From: Catonia carolina
Taxonomy: Eukaryota; Arthropoda; Insecta; Hemiptera; Achilidae
DNA length: 64,000 nucleotides
Assembly (NCBI GenBank): GCA_035578175.1
Contig: JAQMRL010000007.1
Span: 47,430,727 to 47,494,726, forward strand
Direction of reading: 5' to 3'
The notes beneath the pieces are model-generated. The model had not been told where the DNA came from and did no database searches. It worked only from the letters and a program-made list of their open reading frames with translations. Positions 44,135-56,239 of the stretch are shown piece by piece (positions within the stretch are counted from its first letter, which is position 1; every line of letters begins with the position of its first letter). A program made the position numbers and the translations under genes.

Positions 44135-44429
44135 AGACACAGTCCAGTGACAGAACTCCGACGTGAATAGATAAGTGTAGCATTTAGAATAATGTAATGG
44201 ATAGTAATTACAGTACTACGTTAATAGATGAGGTCCCGGCCCCATCGACGTTTTAGACGTCTTATTGGATTGTATGGGAGAGTCTGCGTAGCCAGATTTG
44301 AGATCAATGGGTTATGGTGGTTCACGAAATTCTTCCTAAATTTTGTTATGAACTTAACTAAAACTTTGTTTCCCGGTTCTTTCAAAAAGTTTGTATTCAT
44401 GAGCTTATTAGTAGTAAAATAATAAGCGT

Positions 44430-44740
44430 ATCTTGTCTTGAAACGACAATTACAAAAGACCTCGTACGATGAAAGAGGTATACGGAAAAACTGAAAAAAA
44501 AATCCATGTAATGAGAAAAAGGACTTTTATTTTTCGGGCATGTGGCAAGAAAGAACGATAGCAGATTGACAAAACAAATTTTCAACAACATAATAAATCT
44601 CAAAACCAAACCAGCATGGTTCACAATAACATTGAATGACCTTAAAGATGCAAAAATCGATACAGAGAATATAGCTTTTTTATCTGTTTTTATATGGTTA
44701 ATTAAATGCCAACTGTTTAATGCATATGCTAATTAAGTTG
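44430..44740 (+). pseudogene. LINE 3' end (third family)
   Basis: The frame reads FFGHVARKNDSRLTKQIFNN, IINLKTKPAWFTITLNDLKD, AKIDTENI: the GH..RM...RLTK.I......K....W......DL..A.I..E.I pattern at the end of many insect LINE ORFs. Upstream frames are broken. Confidence 0.65.
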
Positions 44741-44880
44741 TAGTAAATATAGACACTGTATACGATTAAGATTTATTCCAAACTTTTTGATCATATGTAA
44801 TGCATATTATTTTTACGATTACTTCCTTTATTATATAGTTTTGACTTATCATATATATAATGTATAGTAGTTATAGGATA

Positions 44881-45667
44881 CAGTGACCTCTAAGGGACTG
44901 GCTTTTTCGGACCACTGTAAACGATAGTCACTGTAACCGATGATCTTTTCTTGTAGCAGAGGTCCAATTACGGTCATGTTGTTTACTTGTTGCGAAGTAA
45001 ACCACGAAAATAACATCTTCGTCTTTTTTAACTAATTTGAAGTCTCTTCGTTTTTTCTTTACCTTCATGAAAACTATTCTGAATTTTCCCCCTGTTTTTC
45101 CAAATTGTGGATATTATAGAGTGTCCAACGTTGAACTCCCTTGCATTTTCCCTTTATCGTTTCACCGTTTTCCAAACACCAAATAAAGTGCGCATTTTCT
45201 ATCACTGTAAAATGTCTGCGCGATGACGCCATACTTAAGTTTATATAAAACGCAAAAATACCGGACGCTCCTACGAATAACGAACAGGTTTTCACAAAAG
45301 ATATGAACTAAACTTGAGTAAGGAGGACAATAAAACTATAGATTAGTGCTGTATTTAAGACATAAAAGAAAGTATAGGCCTATTAGTAATAAAACTTCTG
45401 GTACAAACTACTGTAAATGCATATTGAGACTAACGCCATTAGGGAAAAACCATGTTAAAACTACACAAAACAATGAGTAACACGCTAATCATACTTTTGA
45501 CAGATAACCGAGGAAATTGAAAATTCATAGTTTTCACTAAAACCGATATATGATTGTAACCGATGCCACTGTACACGATATATTTTATATTGCACGTCAT
45601 AGCGGACCAACCTTTCAATCGAATATTGGTCACACTAACCAATAGGTCATTGTATCCGATGTTACTG
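44881..45667 (-). mobile_element. Tigger/pogo-like element 3 with CENP-B-type HTH remnant
   Basis: TA-flanked ends CAGTGACCTC and, on the complement, CAGTAACATC enclose 787 bp. The minus strand frame (45074-45295) contains FTVIENAHFIWCLENGETIK, GKCK; after a one-base shift it continues FNVGHSTISTIWKNRGKIQN. This is the psq/CENP-B helix-turn-helix (E.GE....C.....G.STI...KN..KI) at the N-terminus of Tigger transposases. The DDE part is missing. It abuts a family A copy on the right. Confidence 0.7.
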
Positions 45668-45992
45668 TATGCAATGTTGTTTATGTCATCAGCCTAAAGG
45701 CTGGTTTGAACCTCTAGAGCCGTTTCTAAGTAAAACGAGAAGTGAGGTGGTTTACCGTGCCTTCCTCACCGAGTGGAAAAGTAGCCTATGCTTATCAACA
45801 TGCCAGGCCCTCCAAAAAGCATCTACTTTCCACCCTATAAATGACACCTTCACTTCATTCACCTCAGGGTCTGGCTGTATAGTGAAATTCATTACTCTCA
45901 GAGGAGATAACTCTGACTAGTCGTATTTTACACCTGTACCGCTTCTGTTCTTAAATGCTTCAGTTACATAATTGGTTGACCATGTAATAATA

Positions 45993-46958
45993 ATCTGGTG
46001 TGAAACACTCACACAACTTTCTCTTGCCAATGCAAATAATTAACAATAAACCTAACATAAGTATTAAAACATTAGAAATGAACAAAAACTAACCTCAAAA
46101 ACATAACCTTATTTTAATCATGAGTGAAATGACGCAAAATGACAATCAAACTCAGTTTGGCTTAAAAATACGGAAAATCACGCTTTCACGCTAAACTAGA
46201 CTCTGTAGAGAAAAATGCTCTAAACAAAAGTTGTAGATCTTTTAATTTTCTATAAATTTAATTATATACACTTTTGTCGTAAAATGCATACTAAGACCGA
46301 AATGTTAAAAAAATCGATTTTTCTCACGTTTTCGTGAGAAAAAAAACAGAAAATCGCAAATTACCGCTAAACTAAGCGTCATACAAAAAAATGTTTGAAA
46401 CAGAAGTTGTAGGTTTTTAAATTCTCTACAACTTTTATTATATAAGTTTTTGCGCTAAAATTTATATTAAAGCCGTAATCTTAAAAAAACAACGTTTTTA
46501 CGTGAAAAGAGCCTCACCGAGAATTTCAGCAGACATGGCGCCTACCCTATCTTGTAGAGAATAAAAAATTGAGTAAAATAGGCGATTTTAAAAAAATCGT
46601 AGGACCAGTTTTTGAGAAAATCGCAAAAAACTGAAAAATTATACGAATAAACTACTACTTCCGGTTGACCGATTTTGATGAAAATGTTCGTGTCGCGTCC
46701 GGTAGTGGTATGTAACTTAAGTTTCAAGTTTCAAGTTCGTACGATGTTCCGTTCTTGAGATATTCTGTTCACACACACACACACAGACACACAGACACAC
46801 ACACAGACACACAGACACACACACAGACCAATCGCTAAAAACATGTTTTTTGGATTCAGGGGGTCTGAAAACGTATAGATCCGGTGAAAACTCGATTTCG
46901 AAAAATCGACATGAAAACAATACTTTCCTTCCTATATATTCATATAGGCAAGAGAAAG
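45993..46958 (+). mobile_element. Family E, complete copy (966 bp)
   Basis: Because it splits a family A copy, both ends are fixed: start CTGGTGTGAAACACTCACAC, end GGCAAGAGAAAGTA. The terminal words ACTTTCTCTTGCC and GGCAAGAGAAAGT are inverted. The interior has two degenerate ~150-bp units (46165-46320, 46325-46500), a segment AATTTCAGCAGACATGGCGC, a CA/CAG simple repeat and the 3' segment. No coding frame; a non-autonomous element of undetermined superfamily. Confidence 0.75.
46770..46828. repeat. (AC)n/(ACAG)n simple repeat
   Basis: ACACACACACACACAGACAC and variants; a shorter ACACACACACAC run lies at the homologous place in the copy at 10920 (11989-12000), so the microsatellite is inherited from the element. 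Confidence 0.95.
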
Positions 46959-47044
46959 TAAAAAACAGAACTATTTTTTGTAGTCCTGGAACTAGCAGAT
47001 CGAGTGCAAATGAGACTCCACCAGCCTGTTATGGGCATCTTCTA

Positions 47045-48100
47045 TTATCTTCTGGTCATCACATTTTTTGTTTGCGATAACTACTGCATATTATTTTACG
47101 TGATTATAAAGTTATTTAATTATTTATTTGTGTAGAATAGTACAATTTTGAAAAATGCTAGACTGAGTTTCGAGGGAGAGATGAAAAGAAGAGAAGCGAA
47201 TCGTACTACATTGATCAACTTAAGAAGGAAAGGTCCGAAAGAATGAAAATATAATGCAAGGAAAGGAAACGTGAGCAAAACATGAAAAAATAATTACAAT
47301 TTTGATTTGGCGTGCTCTCTCTTAAGGGTTATTCGGAAAAAAGTGTTCTAAGGTAATAAAATTAAAATTAGATTTTCCTAAAATGTCCTTAAAAATGAAT
47401 ATAATAGCCCGTGGTTTAATCGCACTATTCCGTAACCTGAAATGAGGTGTTAATTCTTATATTCAGTGGATCAAATGATACTGCAATATTGAATCTTTTC
47501 TCAATTTTCTTGAAAAATATATTTATTTTTTTATTTTATTAAATACACAGATTATTTACATGATTATTTTGCTAAATATTCAGTAACTGAAAACTATAAA
47601 GTATACACTAAGCGATATTTTAAACAGAAATAAAAAATAATGAAACGGTAATCTCGTGTTTTATAGTTTAAGAAGCATGATATGGGACCTGTGATATAAC
47701 GTATTTATCTAGAGGTGTCTAGTCACCCATAGTATCTTGGGAAACTGTTTTTGTATAATATAATACAATGAATAAATAACTGAGCTAGTTGTGATGATAT
47801 CAACAAAACTTTACACCAGTTTAAGGTGAGAATTCACATTTCTTTCGCCGTTATTCAAAATTATGTGCGGTCAGTGATCTGACATTTATTGGCGAATAAA
47901 CTTTATACCTTTTTCAATAACTTTGCAAGTGAAGACCCTACTGCAAGTTCGTTTTTCTAATTAAGCATACCACCAGTTTCAAACTTCGAATCTTGGATAA
48001 TGAAATAAAAGGTTTTGTGCTAACGATCTTTCCTTATTTTAATGACTACTGTAAACTTATAATATAGTTTTTCAAATTTCGTGATCCACATCCAGTTACA
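47045..48100. other. Intergenic, no supported gene
   Basis: AT-rich; purine-rich patch at 47160-47290. Nothing recognised. Confidence 0.35.
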
Positions 48101-48104
48101 AAAA

Positions 48105-48315
48105 ATCTAGTGTGAAACACTCATATGACTTTCCCTTTCCAATGTAAATAATAAAAAACTATAACCTATGTTTCACTATTAGAAAAAAATTTAAAATGAA
48201 AAACATAATATAATATAATTTTATAAATGAGTGAATGACGCTAAATCAAAGTCAACGTCTGTAGAACTTAAAAATACGGAAAATCACTAATTGATGCTAA
48301 ACTAGATTTTGTTTA
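48105..48315 (+). repeat. Family E fragment, 5' end
   Basis: TAGTGTGAAACACTCATATG, ACTTTCCCTTTCC, then ATGAGTGAATGACGC..AAATC and ATTGATGCTAAACTAG; it stops within the first inner unit. Confidence 0.6.
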
Positions 48316-48429
48316 GATATCAACATTATTAGCTCATTAAGAATTTTGGAAGAATGATCACAGTAACTGATAAAAATGTAATTTACATGTATTTTTGTTG
48401 CTAATGAATTTTATGTTCTCCTTTTTCTT

Positions 48430-48720
48430 TCAGTAGCTCTACAACCCTAGGTGGGCTTTGACTTCCTCCACAGTTCTCTTCCAATCCTCTCTGCTAGTTG
48501 CTAACACCCTCTATCCTCTCACAGCGATCAAAATCAAGTCATCCATAACATCATCCATCTGTCTCTTTCCAAGACAACCCTTCTTTCATATCTTATAGAA
48601 TCTTTCTTTCCGTATCACCTTAACCATCCTCAACATTCTCTCAATTTTCCCCAACCATCTCAATCTTTGGGCCTTTATCAACTGAATACATCTCTGCCTT
48701 CTTTGAGAATACTCAGATCT
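48430..48720 (-). pseudogene. LINE 3' tail remnant
   Basis: The minus strand, with shifts, gives N-REDWKRTVEEVKAHLG near 48440-48510, preceded by the charged RMMVRLIRK-type block. The EDWKR.V...KAH.G motif is common at the end of insect LINE ORFs. Heavily decayed. Confidence 0.45.
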
Positions 48721-48724
48721 ATAT

Positions 48725-49765
48725 GTTTGCGTATTCAACAGTCATGTCCTTTATTTGATTAACCCTTTCAGTGCCGAAACGATATTTAAAAGTTTGATTT
48801 AAAGTACCATTTAATTTAAATAAGGATGTACAAAAAATGCCAGCCCTTATTTCGAAAACTTGCAGGCGTAAGCCTGCCATTGCCGACCAAAATTTTAACA
48901 CAAAAAAACTAAAAGTAAGTAGGCTAAAGTAAAAGTAAACTATCACAAAAATCAAAAACGTATAACTGAAATTGGTAGAGAGTATTTTCATAAAATGGTG
49001 TAGTATAGTTGTAGAAAAATAATGTGTAGTGTATAGAATTCATGCTAACTATACACTTTGCGTACGAACATAAGTATCCAATGAACAGAAGTACTGGCTT
49101 ACCTAAAAGTTGGTGAAGGTAGGGGGAGATATCGGATGTGGGAGGATGTACATTCAAATCTGAGGTACGTATTAAAGAGCGTGTTTTAAGCTGAAAACAC
49201 TGTAATACAAAGAAAAAGTAATAATAAAGTGTGGAATGAAATCGGAAATACCGAGAAAAACAATAAACCAGTTCACTTAATGACTTCAGAGGCAAGAAAT
49301 AAGCCTATGCACAGTGCGGGAGCATTGCAATTTGATATAAGTGAAAGGATATTGGACTTTTGAAGATAAAAATAGTACATAACCATTCGATTATCACATA
49401 GGTTATATATAGCGATATAACACTGGAACATGACACAACTTATCTGAGATACGTGCAGATATATCTGAGGAACATACCTTTCAATAACGTTCCCACAAAT
49501 TATTGAATCTGAAACGGTATTTTATACGATACACCGAGAGAAGTCATTGATACGTGCGAACGACCAAACGTGTAATCGTTGAAGAAGTCTTCACGCCCAG
49601 TCATTTAACATAAACATATTATATTTGCTACCTGAATTAGTAAAACAATATTTTTTAAAGGTTACAATTTACAATATTTTATTTTATCCGTTAGAGTTTT
49701 TATATATATGAGAAAATGTTCTTCTTATTTAAATATCTCAGTAGCTATTACTTTGAATTAACATC
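48725..49765. other. Intergenic, no supported gene
   Basis: Overlapping minus-strand frames (48719-49295) have no recognisable domain. A TTAACCCTTTCAGTGCCG word at 48759 recalls a piggyBac-type end but no partner end was found. Confidence 0.3.
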
Positions 49766-50170
49766 GATGTTGCCCATAACGGGCAAGTTGAGTGTTAAAT
49801 TAATTGCACTGTTTGTTCCAGGGCTACAAAAAATAGTTCTGTTTCTTATCACAGAGTCAGCCAATTATATGACTGAACTGTTTAATAACAGAAGAGGTAG
49901 AGGTGTAAAAGACACTAGTCAGAGTTATCTCCTCTGAGAGTAATGAATTTCACTATGCAGCCAGACCCTTTTGGTGACTGAAGTAAAGGTGTCATTTTCA
50001 GGGTGGAAAGTGGGTGCTTTTTGGAGGGCCTGGCATGCTGATAAGCATACTCTTTCAACTCAGTGAGGAAGGCAATAGTAAACCACCTCACTCTTCGTTT
50101 TTACTTAGTAAAACCTCAAGAGGTTCAAACCAGCCTTTCGGCAGTTGACCTAAACAGCATCGATAAATTC
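49762..50170 (-). repeat. Family A repeat, copy 5
   Basis: TGCCCATAACGGGCAAGTTG to GCAGTTGACCTAAACAG (49771-50157), flanked by CATCGATGT and CATCGATAA, which agree at 7 of 9 positions and fit the 9-bp TSD length of copies 1 and 7. Confidence 0.75.
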
Positions 50171-50266
50171 GATAAAAATTCCAGGAATTTAAAAAAAAGA
50201 CTAGAAACCGATTCGAATAAACTCGCATAATAATTTTGATTGATTTACTTAATTTATTACTTTTAC

Positions 50267-50912
50267 TTTCTCTAGCCCTATATGTATATAAATTGAAGAA
50301 AAAAAAATTTTCATATTGATTTTCTGAAATCTAGTTTTCACCGGAAATACACGTTTTCAGGCTCTCTGAAACCAAAAGACATGTTTTTAGTGATTGGGGC
50401 ATGATGTGAACAAAATGTATCAATAACGGAATAGCGTACAAAGTTAAAACTTGGAACAAAAGTATATATAGTATAATTAAATTTACATGAAAATTAAAAA
50501 ACCTACAAATTTTATTTTAAGCATTTTCTCTACAGACCTAGTTTAGCGTCAAAGTGTGATTTTCCGTATTAAGCCAAACTAAGATTGGTTTACATTTTTC
50601 ATCATTCACTCATGATTATAATTAGGTTGTTCTTAATTTTTTTTGTTTATTTAAAATCGCATCAATAGCTTGATCATTAATGGTTACGGTGGGTTAAGAA
50701 ACTGTAATGATATGTTTTGGCACGCAAATAATTTCCAAACTTTGGCCGGGAGTCGAACCCGGGACCTCCGCTTAGTAGGCCAGGGCGCTATCCACTACGT
50801 CACGGAGGCAGCCATTTTTTATGTTATGTTGTTTACTAATGTTAGGTTATATGGGTTATTATTTACATTGGTAAAAGAAAGTCGTGTGAGTTTTTCACAT
50901 AAGGTTTTTTTA
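50267..50912 (-). repeat. Family E copy, split by a SINE
   Basis: It begins with the 3' end (ACTTTCTCTAGCCCTATATG, then GTTTTCAGGCTCTCTGAA), is interrupted by the SINE at about 50660-50812, and finishes GGTAAAAGAAAGTCGTGTGAG. One inner unit is deleted. Confidence 0.6.
50660..50812 (-). repeat. tRNA-derived SINE, copy 4
   Basis: On the minus strand: CCTCCGTGACGTAGTGGATA (A box), CCCGGGTTCGACTCCCGGCC (B box), then AAAGTTTGGAAATTATTTGC. The acceptor halves do not pair, ruling out a tRNA gene. Its body differs from copies 1-3 and 5, so it may be another SINE family. Confidence 0.8.
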
Positions 50913-50935
50913 ATTCTAAACATAGTAAAGCATTA

Positions 50936-51787
50936 CAGTAACCCCTCAGTATCCGCGGGGGTTACGTTCCGGAGGGTTACCGCGGTTCGTAAAACCGCGG
51001 ATAATGATAACCTTATATCAACGAAAAGATGGGGGTTAGGTTCTGAAGGAAAAGTCCTGTAGTCGTTTTAAGTGTTCAATTGTTTAAGACATATTTTACC
51101 ATTATTATTATCTATGAATATTTAATAAATATAGCACTGTACGCTTAAAAAAGTTAAGTTGCTTTAAAATAGTTATTTATGGTTGTTTGCTTCTTCTTCT
51201 TTTCAAACGCCTTGTGGACTTCTTCGTATGGTATCGTCAACTCCTGAAGTTCTCTTTTGAATTAAAGGGCCCTTTCCAAGGCTGGATCCGTCTTCAATAT
51301 GTGATTAGCGAGCTGCATTACCATGCTGAAAATCTCGTTGATAGTTTGTGAAGAAATGGTTGGCTTCGTTTCAGGAACGTCAAACAAACAAAGAAACTGT
51401 ATGCACGTACGAAGAAGTTAGACTGACACATGGAGGAAAACGTACGGTGAGATTACAATATGGCATCTGGGCGAACGTATGGTTGTTAGGGGTGGGGGTT
51501 GTACTAGCGGGCCCGGTACCCGGTGACGCGTTCACTACGTACAGTACGTGGAAATCTAGCTTTGCTCATCGCGGCCGTCGTCATACTAGTGTGTGACTGA
51601 ACATGATACGAACGCCAAAACATTTATTGAAACACGTAGGGGACACATATTTTCGGAATAGTACGACTTCCCCACCTCCCACCAAGTACGATGTACACAA
51701 AATGAGATTACGCACGTATTTTATGGTTTTATGCCCACGGGCAAAGTCCGCGGATAATCGAAACCCGCGGATACCAAGGGATTACTG
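50936..51787 (-). mobile_element. Tigger/pogo-like element 2
   Basis: TA-flanked ends CAGTAACCCCTCAGTATCCG and, on the complement, CAGTAATCCCTTGGTATCCG are classic Tigger ends. On the minus strand 51165-51355 reads TINEIFSMVMQLANHILKTD, ALERAL-stop-FKRELQELTI, PYEEVHKAFEKKKKQTTINN, YFKAT-stop: the C-terminal tail of a pogo/Tigger transposase (..KRKQTTL..FF). The DNA-binding and DDE domains are missing. The + frames at 51348-51794 are shadows. Confidence 0.82.
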
Positions 51788-51799
51788 TATTTAGAATCG

Positions 51800-52890
51800 T
51801 ATTTAGAATAGAAACTCATTACGATCGCGGTTTTACGGTACATACACAATTTTCCGAAATTTTCTTCTAAATAAAGTGAAAATGGAGGTAATGTAAATTA
51901 ATTTCTTACACAACTTAGATAAATTAATTAAATACTAACTAAAAATTTTTAATATTTTATAGGGAGCCTAATTCCATAGTAGTGGGAAACATAAATGTTT
52001 AAATAATCTTCAAGCACTTCAATGACATGGTAAATATCCCGTGCAAATGTAACCATTAGAAAATGCAATAAATATAAATGCATACATGGATAAATCCATT
52101 CTTCCACTTCAAACATTCCTTTAGATTTTAATTTTTCATAACAGAACATTGACCTGATCATAACAATACTGCAGATTCAAGCTCCATAGAATAGAGTAAC
52201 ATTCATTTTATTATACCGTAAAAATTTCCCAACCATCTTGGTGGCTGTATTGGAACTTTATTACATTGCTAAGCAGGAGGTTCAGAGTTTGATAACCGGC
52301 AAGACTTCTAACCTTAAACAATAGATTATTAAAATTTTTAGTATAAAGTACTATAGAACGTCGAAAAACCGAATTAACTGGTGCAATAGGTAACAATTTA
52401 GATTATCACACTGTAATGTTACACTAGTTCGAAGGTTTTGGTTCTTTTAAGCCTTTTAGGGAAATTTTCATTATCTAGAAGTTGAATTGTTGTGGATTGA
52501 TGTGACCAATAAGATGAGCTTCATGTTTTATCGATTCGTTTGAATTTTTGAACGACCTTTTTATAACGACGTATTGTCGTTACCCATAATACTAAAAGAA
52601 GGAAAGTAACTAAAAAATTGTTTTGTACACTTACGTTTCATTGACATATTGTATTATGTAAATAAAAGTGCACCTTTTTAAAGATCAATAAACTAAAGAG
52701 AGCTGTTCACTCATAAAACATACTGAGCTCTGTACCAAAGAGGTAAAGAGTATTAACTCCAATTTTGGCAAATTTAAGTTAAAACTGCCTTTAAAATCAG
52801 AAAGAAATGCTGTAATGCTTCAATTTTGTAGTTTTTCAAATCTGTGTTCAGTAAGAATTTTCTATCTTATTGTTAGGAAGACTATGTTAT
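51800..52890. other. Intergenic, no supported gene
   Basis: AT-rich; short frames at 51949-52161 and 52211-52396 (minus) are not recognised. Confidence 0.35.
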
Positions 52891-52894
52891 CTAT

Positions 52895-53042
52895 GTTATT
52901 TTGCGGTCTTTCATCATGCGGTCTTGGGTTCGAATCCCATTCAGGCACGGTATATTTTTATATGTTACAAAAAATAATTTCATCCTTCACCGTCTACATT
53001 AGCAGTAATTGCAGAACAGTCGGACGTTAAACCAAAAAAAAC
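52895..53042 (+). repeat. tRNA-derived SINE, copy 5
   Basis: B box GGGTTCGAATCCCATTC at 52926, then a body and the tail CACCGTCTACATTAGCAGTA, ATTGCAGAACAGTCGGACGT, which matches copy 1 closely (ATTGCAAAACAGCCAGACGT). The A box is degraded. Confidence 0.8.
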
Positions 53043-53049
53043 TTTATTT

Positions 53050-53980
53050 ATTGTGTTTTAATAAAATAAATTATTGTGTTAACGAAGTGTTCTTTCTACT
53101 TTTTGTATTGATTAATTACGAAATTTAATTCAATACTGTTAATGATCAATAATAATATCAAGTTAAATACAAGATGAGCTCCGAAATATTTTCTATGAAT
53201 ATTATAATATTATAATATAATATTGTATATTCTTTATTAAATATTTCATTTTAATTATTGTGGCCATTTTTATAACGGGTTTTTAAATTATTTTTCATGT
53301 TAATATAGATTTATTTTCTGCAATTACGCTAGTGCTACTCAACAGATTATTGTTAGCATTACAGGGTAGGCATATATCGAATAACTAGGTTTATTTATTA
53401 TTCCCTGATTTACCTTATTTCACTTCAAACGTTAATTTCTAGGTGCCTTAAGATTAGAGATACCGATTTTCAGAATTACAGGATTATATAAAGTTACCTA
53501 AATAATATTTATTGGATTACGGTAGTTATTCCTTCTTTCTACCCTTAAGAGCAAGCGATTGTAATACAAATGCTTTACTTTTCTTAACGAATCTTATAAA
53601 CAATATGCATGCTCATATTTGGAACTGTAGATGTTACTCGTAAGTCTCCAGTGGTCAAAATCTATGGTATGTTTTAGTTTCTATGTTCAAACACTAAGGA
53701 ACAAATATGACAAATTTCAGCTCTCTGTTGGATTGGAAAGTTGAAATTATTATTTGTTAAATAATATTTGTGTAAATTAAACAATTTCACGTAAAAAGTA
53801 AAATATTTCTAAAACCATAGATCTTGGGCGCAACTCCTATGAAATTAATTCATCCGATAATGAATTCATTTCATAAAGTAGTATTTCAATAAGAAATAGA
53901 TTCTCTGGAGAATAATAAATGTAGATATAAGACAATCATTAAGCTTATGCAAATATGATGTTCCTTTTTTGTTGTTAATA
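53050..53980. other. Intergenic, no supported gene
   Basis: AT-rich with a TATTATAATATTATAATATA run at 53200; nothing else seen. Confidence 0.35.
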
Positions 53981-53984
53981 TCCA

Positions 53985-54790
53985 TTATAAACCACATAGT
54001 AGGCTTTAAATTCCTAACTTTAAATTCCTGGAAGCTCTTCCTGAAGCTCGCATTCTCAGTATCAAACAATTGTTTTTTAAAGTTTTTATATATTGAACAC
54101 GTAATAATTTTATGTTTATGGATGTTTCAACGATTTGGAATCTTTCTGCAAAATTGAACTAAAATTTCAGTCCGAAATATTGAGAATTTCGAATTAGTGA
54201 GGGTTTACTGTAATCATAATTATAATAATAAAGATTAAAATTATTAAAAATGTTAATACGCTGTAAAAACAAGTGGTTTTGTTTTGTTAGCGACTACGAA
54301 TATTTGAGCATGAATTCATGTTACAATAGCTTTAAAAACTCACTCACTGTAGACCTTTCTGGTTTCTTCCAACCATTTGTTTTCTGCTTTTGTTCTTCGT
54401 GGATGCCTTTTAAGTCAGCGCTCAATTATCTGAATATGGTTTGGTTTATTGTGTTTTCTCGTTTATTTTAGTTTTTCAAATATCCTTTCTGAATCCCTTA
54501 AACTACTTATCTGTTACCTTTTATCAATAAAAGGAATTTTTGTGTCCTAAAAGTTTGTCTTGTAAACCATTTTTCATCTATTCTATACTGGTAACTGTAA
54601 GATTTTTATTTTCACTTTTTGATCGTTTCCATTAATCGTTCGTTTTTGTTGTTCAGTCCTTGAATTGAACTGAAACTGAAACCTGGAATTAAACTGTTCG
54701 TATACTACTTCTGAACCTAGCAGATAATCTTTCTATCAAATTTCTGTGCTTCTCTTATGCTACGTTAAAAAAATCCCACTGGTCTGTTTT
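53985..54790 (-). pseudogene. LINE 3' region (family H), decayed copy
   Basis: Words of the family recur (CTGGAAGCTCTTCCTGAAGC, GCATTCTCAGTATC, CATTTTTCATCTATTCTATA, TTTCCATTAATCGTTCG). Frames are broken throughout. Confidence 0.5.
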
Positions 54791-54799
54791 CCCCACGAG

Positions 54800-56235
54800 G
54801 GATTGCCATAATATGTTATCTTAAAAAAGTACAAATAGAAATTGAAATTGAAAACGTCAAATTAAACTTTCAGAACCATTCCAAAGCTTATGAATTCAAA
54901 CGAATATTTGTGAAGCATTTAGACAATGCAAAACCGATAATATAATATGAAAATACTTACATATTAACTATGAGATAATGATAGAGAATTGTTCAAGATT
55001 TCTGCTTTAATGGTTATTTTATTTTGAAATATACTATCTTCTTTGTTTTTTGTAATACATAATTTTTTAAGCTACAGTACATAAATAGGGTTAGTTCGTT
55101 TGACTGCTACACTTAAGTCAGCTAAATTACACTTAGTCTTAGCTGACTTAATCATCTATAACAGCTCTTTACAAGTTCTGTACTCCCTTTTGGAGTCTTT
55201 TGGATGCAGTTATATATAAAAAATACTTTCCTGATCATTCTATGGCATTCACTTGTGCACTGACAGACGGTAATTTTTCTTTTGTGCAATAAAATGAAAA
55301 AAAAAATGTTAGCCCTAATTTTCTGTCGCTGAGCACCGTATGATGAATTCTGTTTGTTCACAGACATAAAAGGTAAGGTCATATTGTGAAATACAATTAA
55401 AAGAATGTTTCTAGAACTTTTAATTATTTCTGGTATTTGTAATTTTGATAAAACCGTAAATCACTAAATGAGATTTTAAAGAAATAATAAATCATTAACA
55501 GAATCTGCTATATAATAAAATAACTATTATGTTATGGTGGTAATAGATTTTCTACATGTTACAGATCAAATAAAAGAATGTTATATCTCTTGTTCTTCAC
55601 CATGAGTGCATTTTGTGCGCACACTGACGACAGATGTCGAATTAAATATAGGTGTTATTTGTGCACACCTTGTTCGATTCAGCCCTGCGTGTACAGTTGA
55701 AAATTTCACGCGTAAAAAGAAGGAATGCGGTGCAACAATTCGTCATGGAAGATTTTTTCCTTAGCATTACCGTTTTTACAACGCCATTGTTTGATTCTTC
55801 TTCCTCTTTGTCTAGAAGCCATAACAGTAAGCCTACACGAAAAACATAGTCTTTATTTATGTAACAACTACAGAAATAAACGACGTTTATAAACATTAGA
55901 TGATATCTAGCCTTAAGACTTATACATTACATTAAGTATTATAATAACGTATTATTACATGAAAGAAAATAAATAAGTAAATATATACAATTAATGTAAA
56001 CGGTTTTAATGATTGTAACATTAGCCAATTTTAGAAATTTTGTGAATTGTTAATTTGTATCACCCCTTAAAAATTCAAGGGAAGGAATCTTTAGAAGCTC
56101 ATCATTATTGTTTCTTCAGTTTTGTGAGTTATCATACATATTTTTTCACTCGTAAAAGGGACGTTCAATAACAAACGAGAGAAACTATTGTAGAGAAATA
56201 ACGGTTCAATCAATAACACTGAAAATGTTGAGGTT
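54800..56235. other. Intergenic, no supported gene
   Basis: A minus-strand frame at 55642-55896 (LLDKEEEESNNGVVKTVMLR) has an acidic run as in some Harbinger-type proteins, but it is too short to assign. Confidence 0.3.
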
Positions 56236-56239
56236 CAGG

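Larger units (their letters stand above)
45672..47038 (+). repeat. Family A repeat, copy 4, split by a family E insertion
   Basis: The left part 45672-45992 (CAGCCTAAAGGCTGGTTTGA through ACATAATTGGTTGACCATGT) and the right part 46959-47038 (AACAGAACTATTTTTTGTAG to CCTGTTATGGGCA) would join into a normal copy. The interruption is the complete E element at 45993-46958, which shows that E moved after A in this locus. Confidence 0.8.

Noticed and set aside
45669..45920. 83-codon + strand frame in family A copy 4
   Set aside because: The frame is not conserved in the other six copies, which carry stops; a non-coding repeat.
46717..46920. Cys/Val-rich minus-strand frame
   Set aside because: Produced by the AC microsatellite within the family E element.
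48755..48790. piggyBac-type end (TTAACCCTTTC)
   Set aside because: No matching inverted end with TTAA found downstream and no transposase frame.
50740..50812. tRNA gene (A and B boxes present)
   Set aside because: Acceptor stem halves do not pair and the sequence continues into a SINE body; the same holds for 25002-25075.
51348..51794. Two + strand frames
   Set aside because: Antisense and terminal sequence of Tigger element 2; includes its right TIR.
55642..55896. Harbinger-type protein fragment
   Set aside because: Only an acidic run supports it; no catalytic motif, TIR or 3-bp TSD found.
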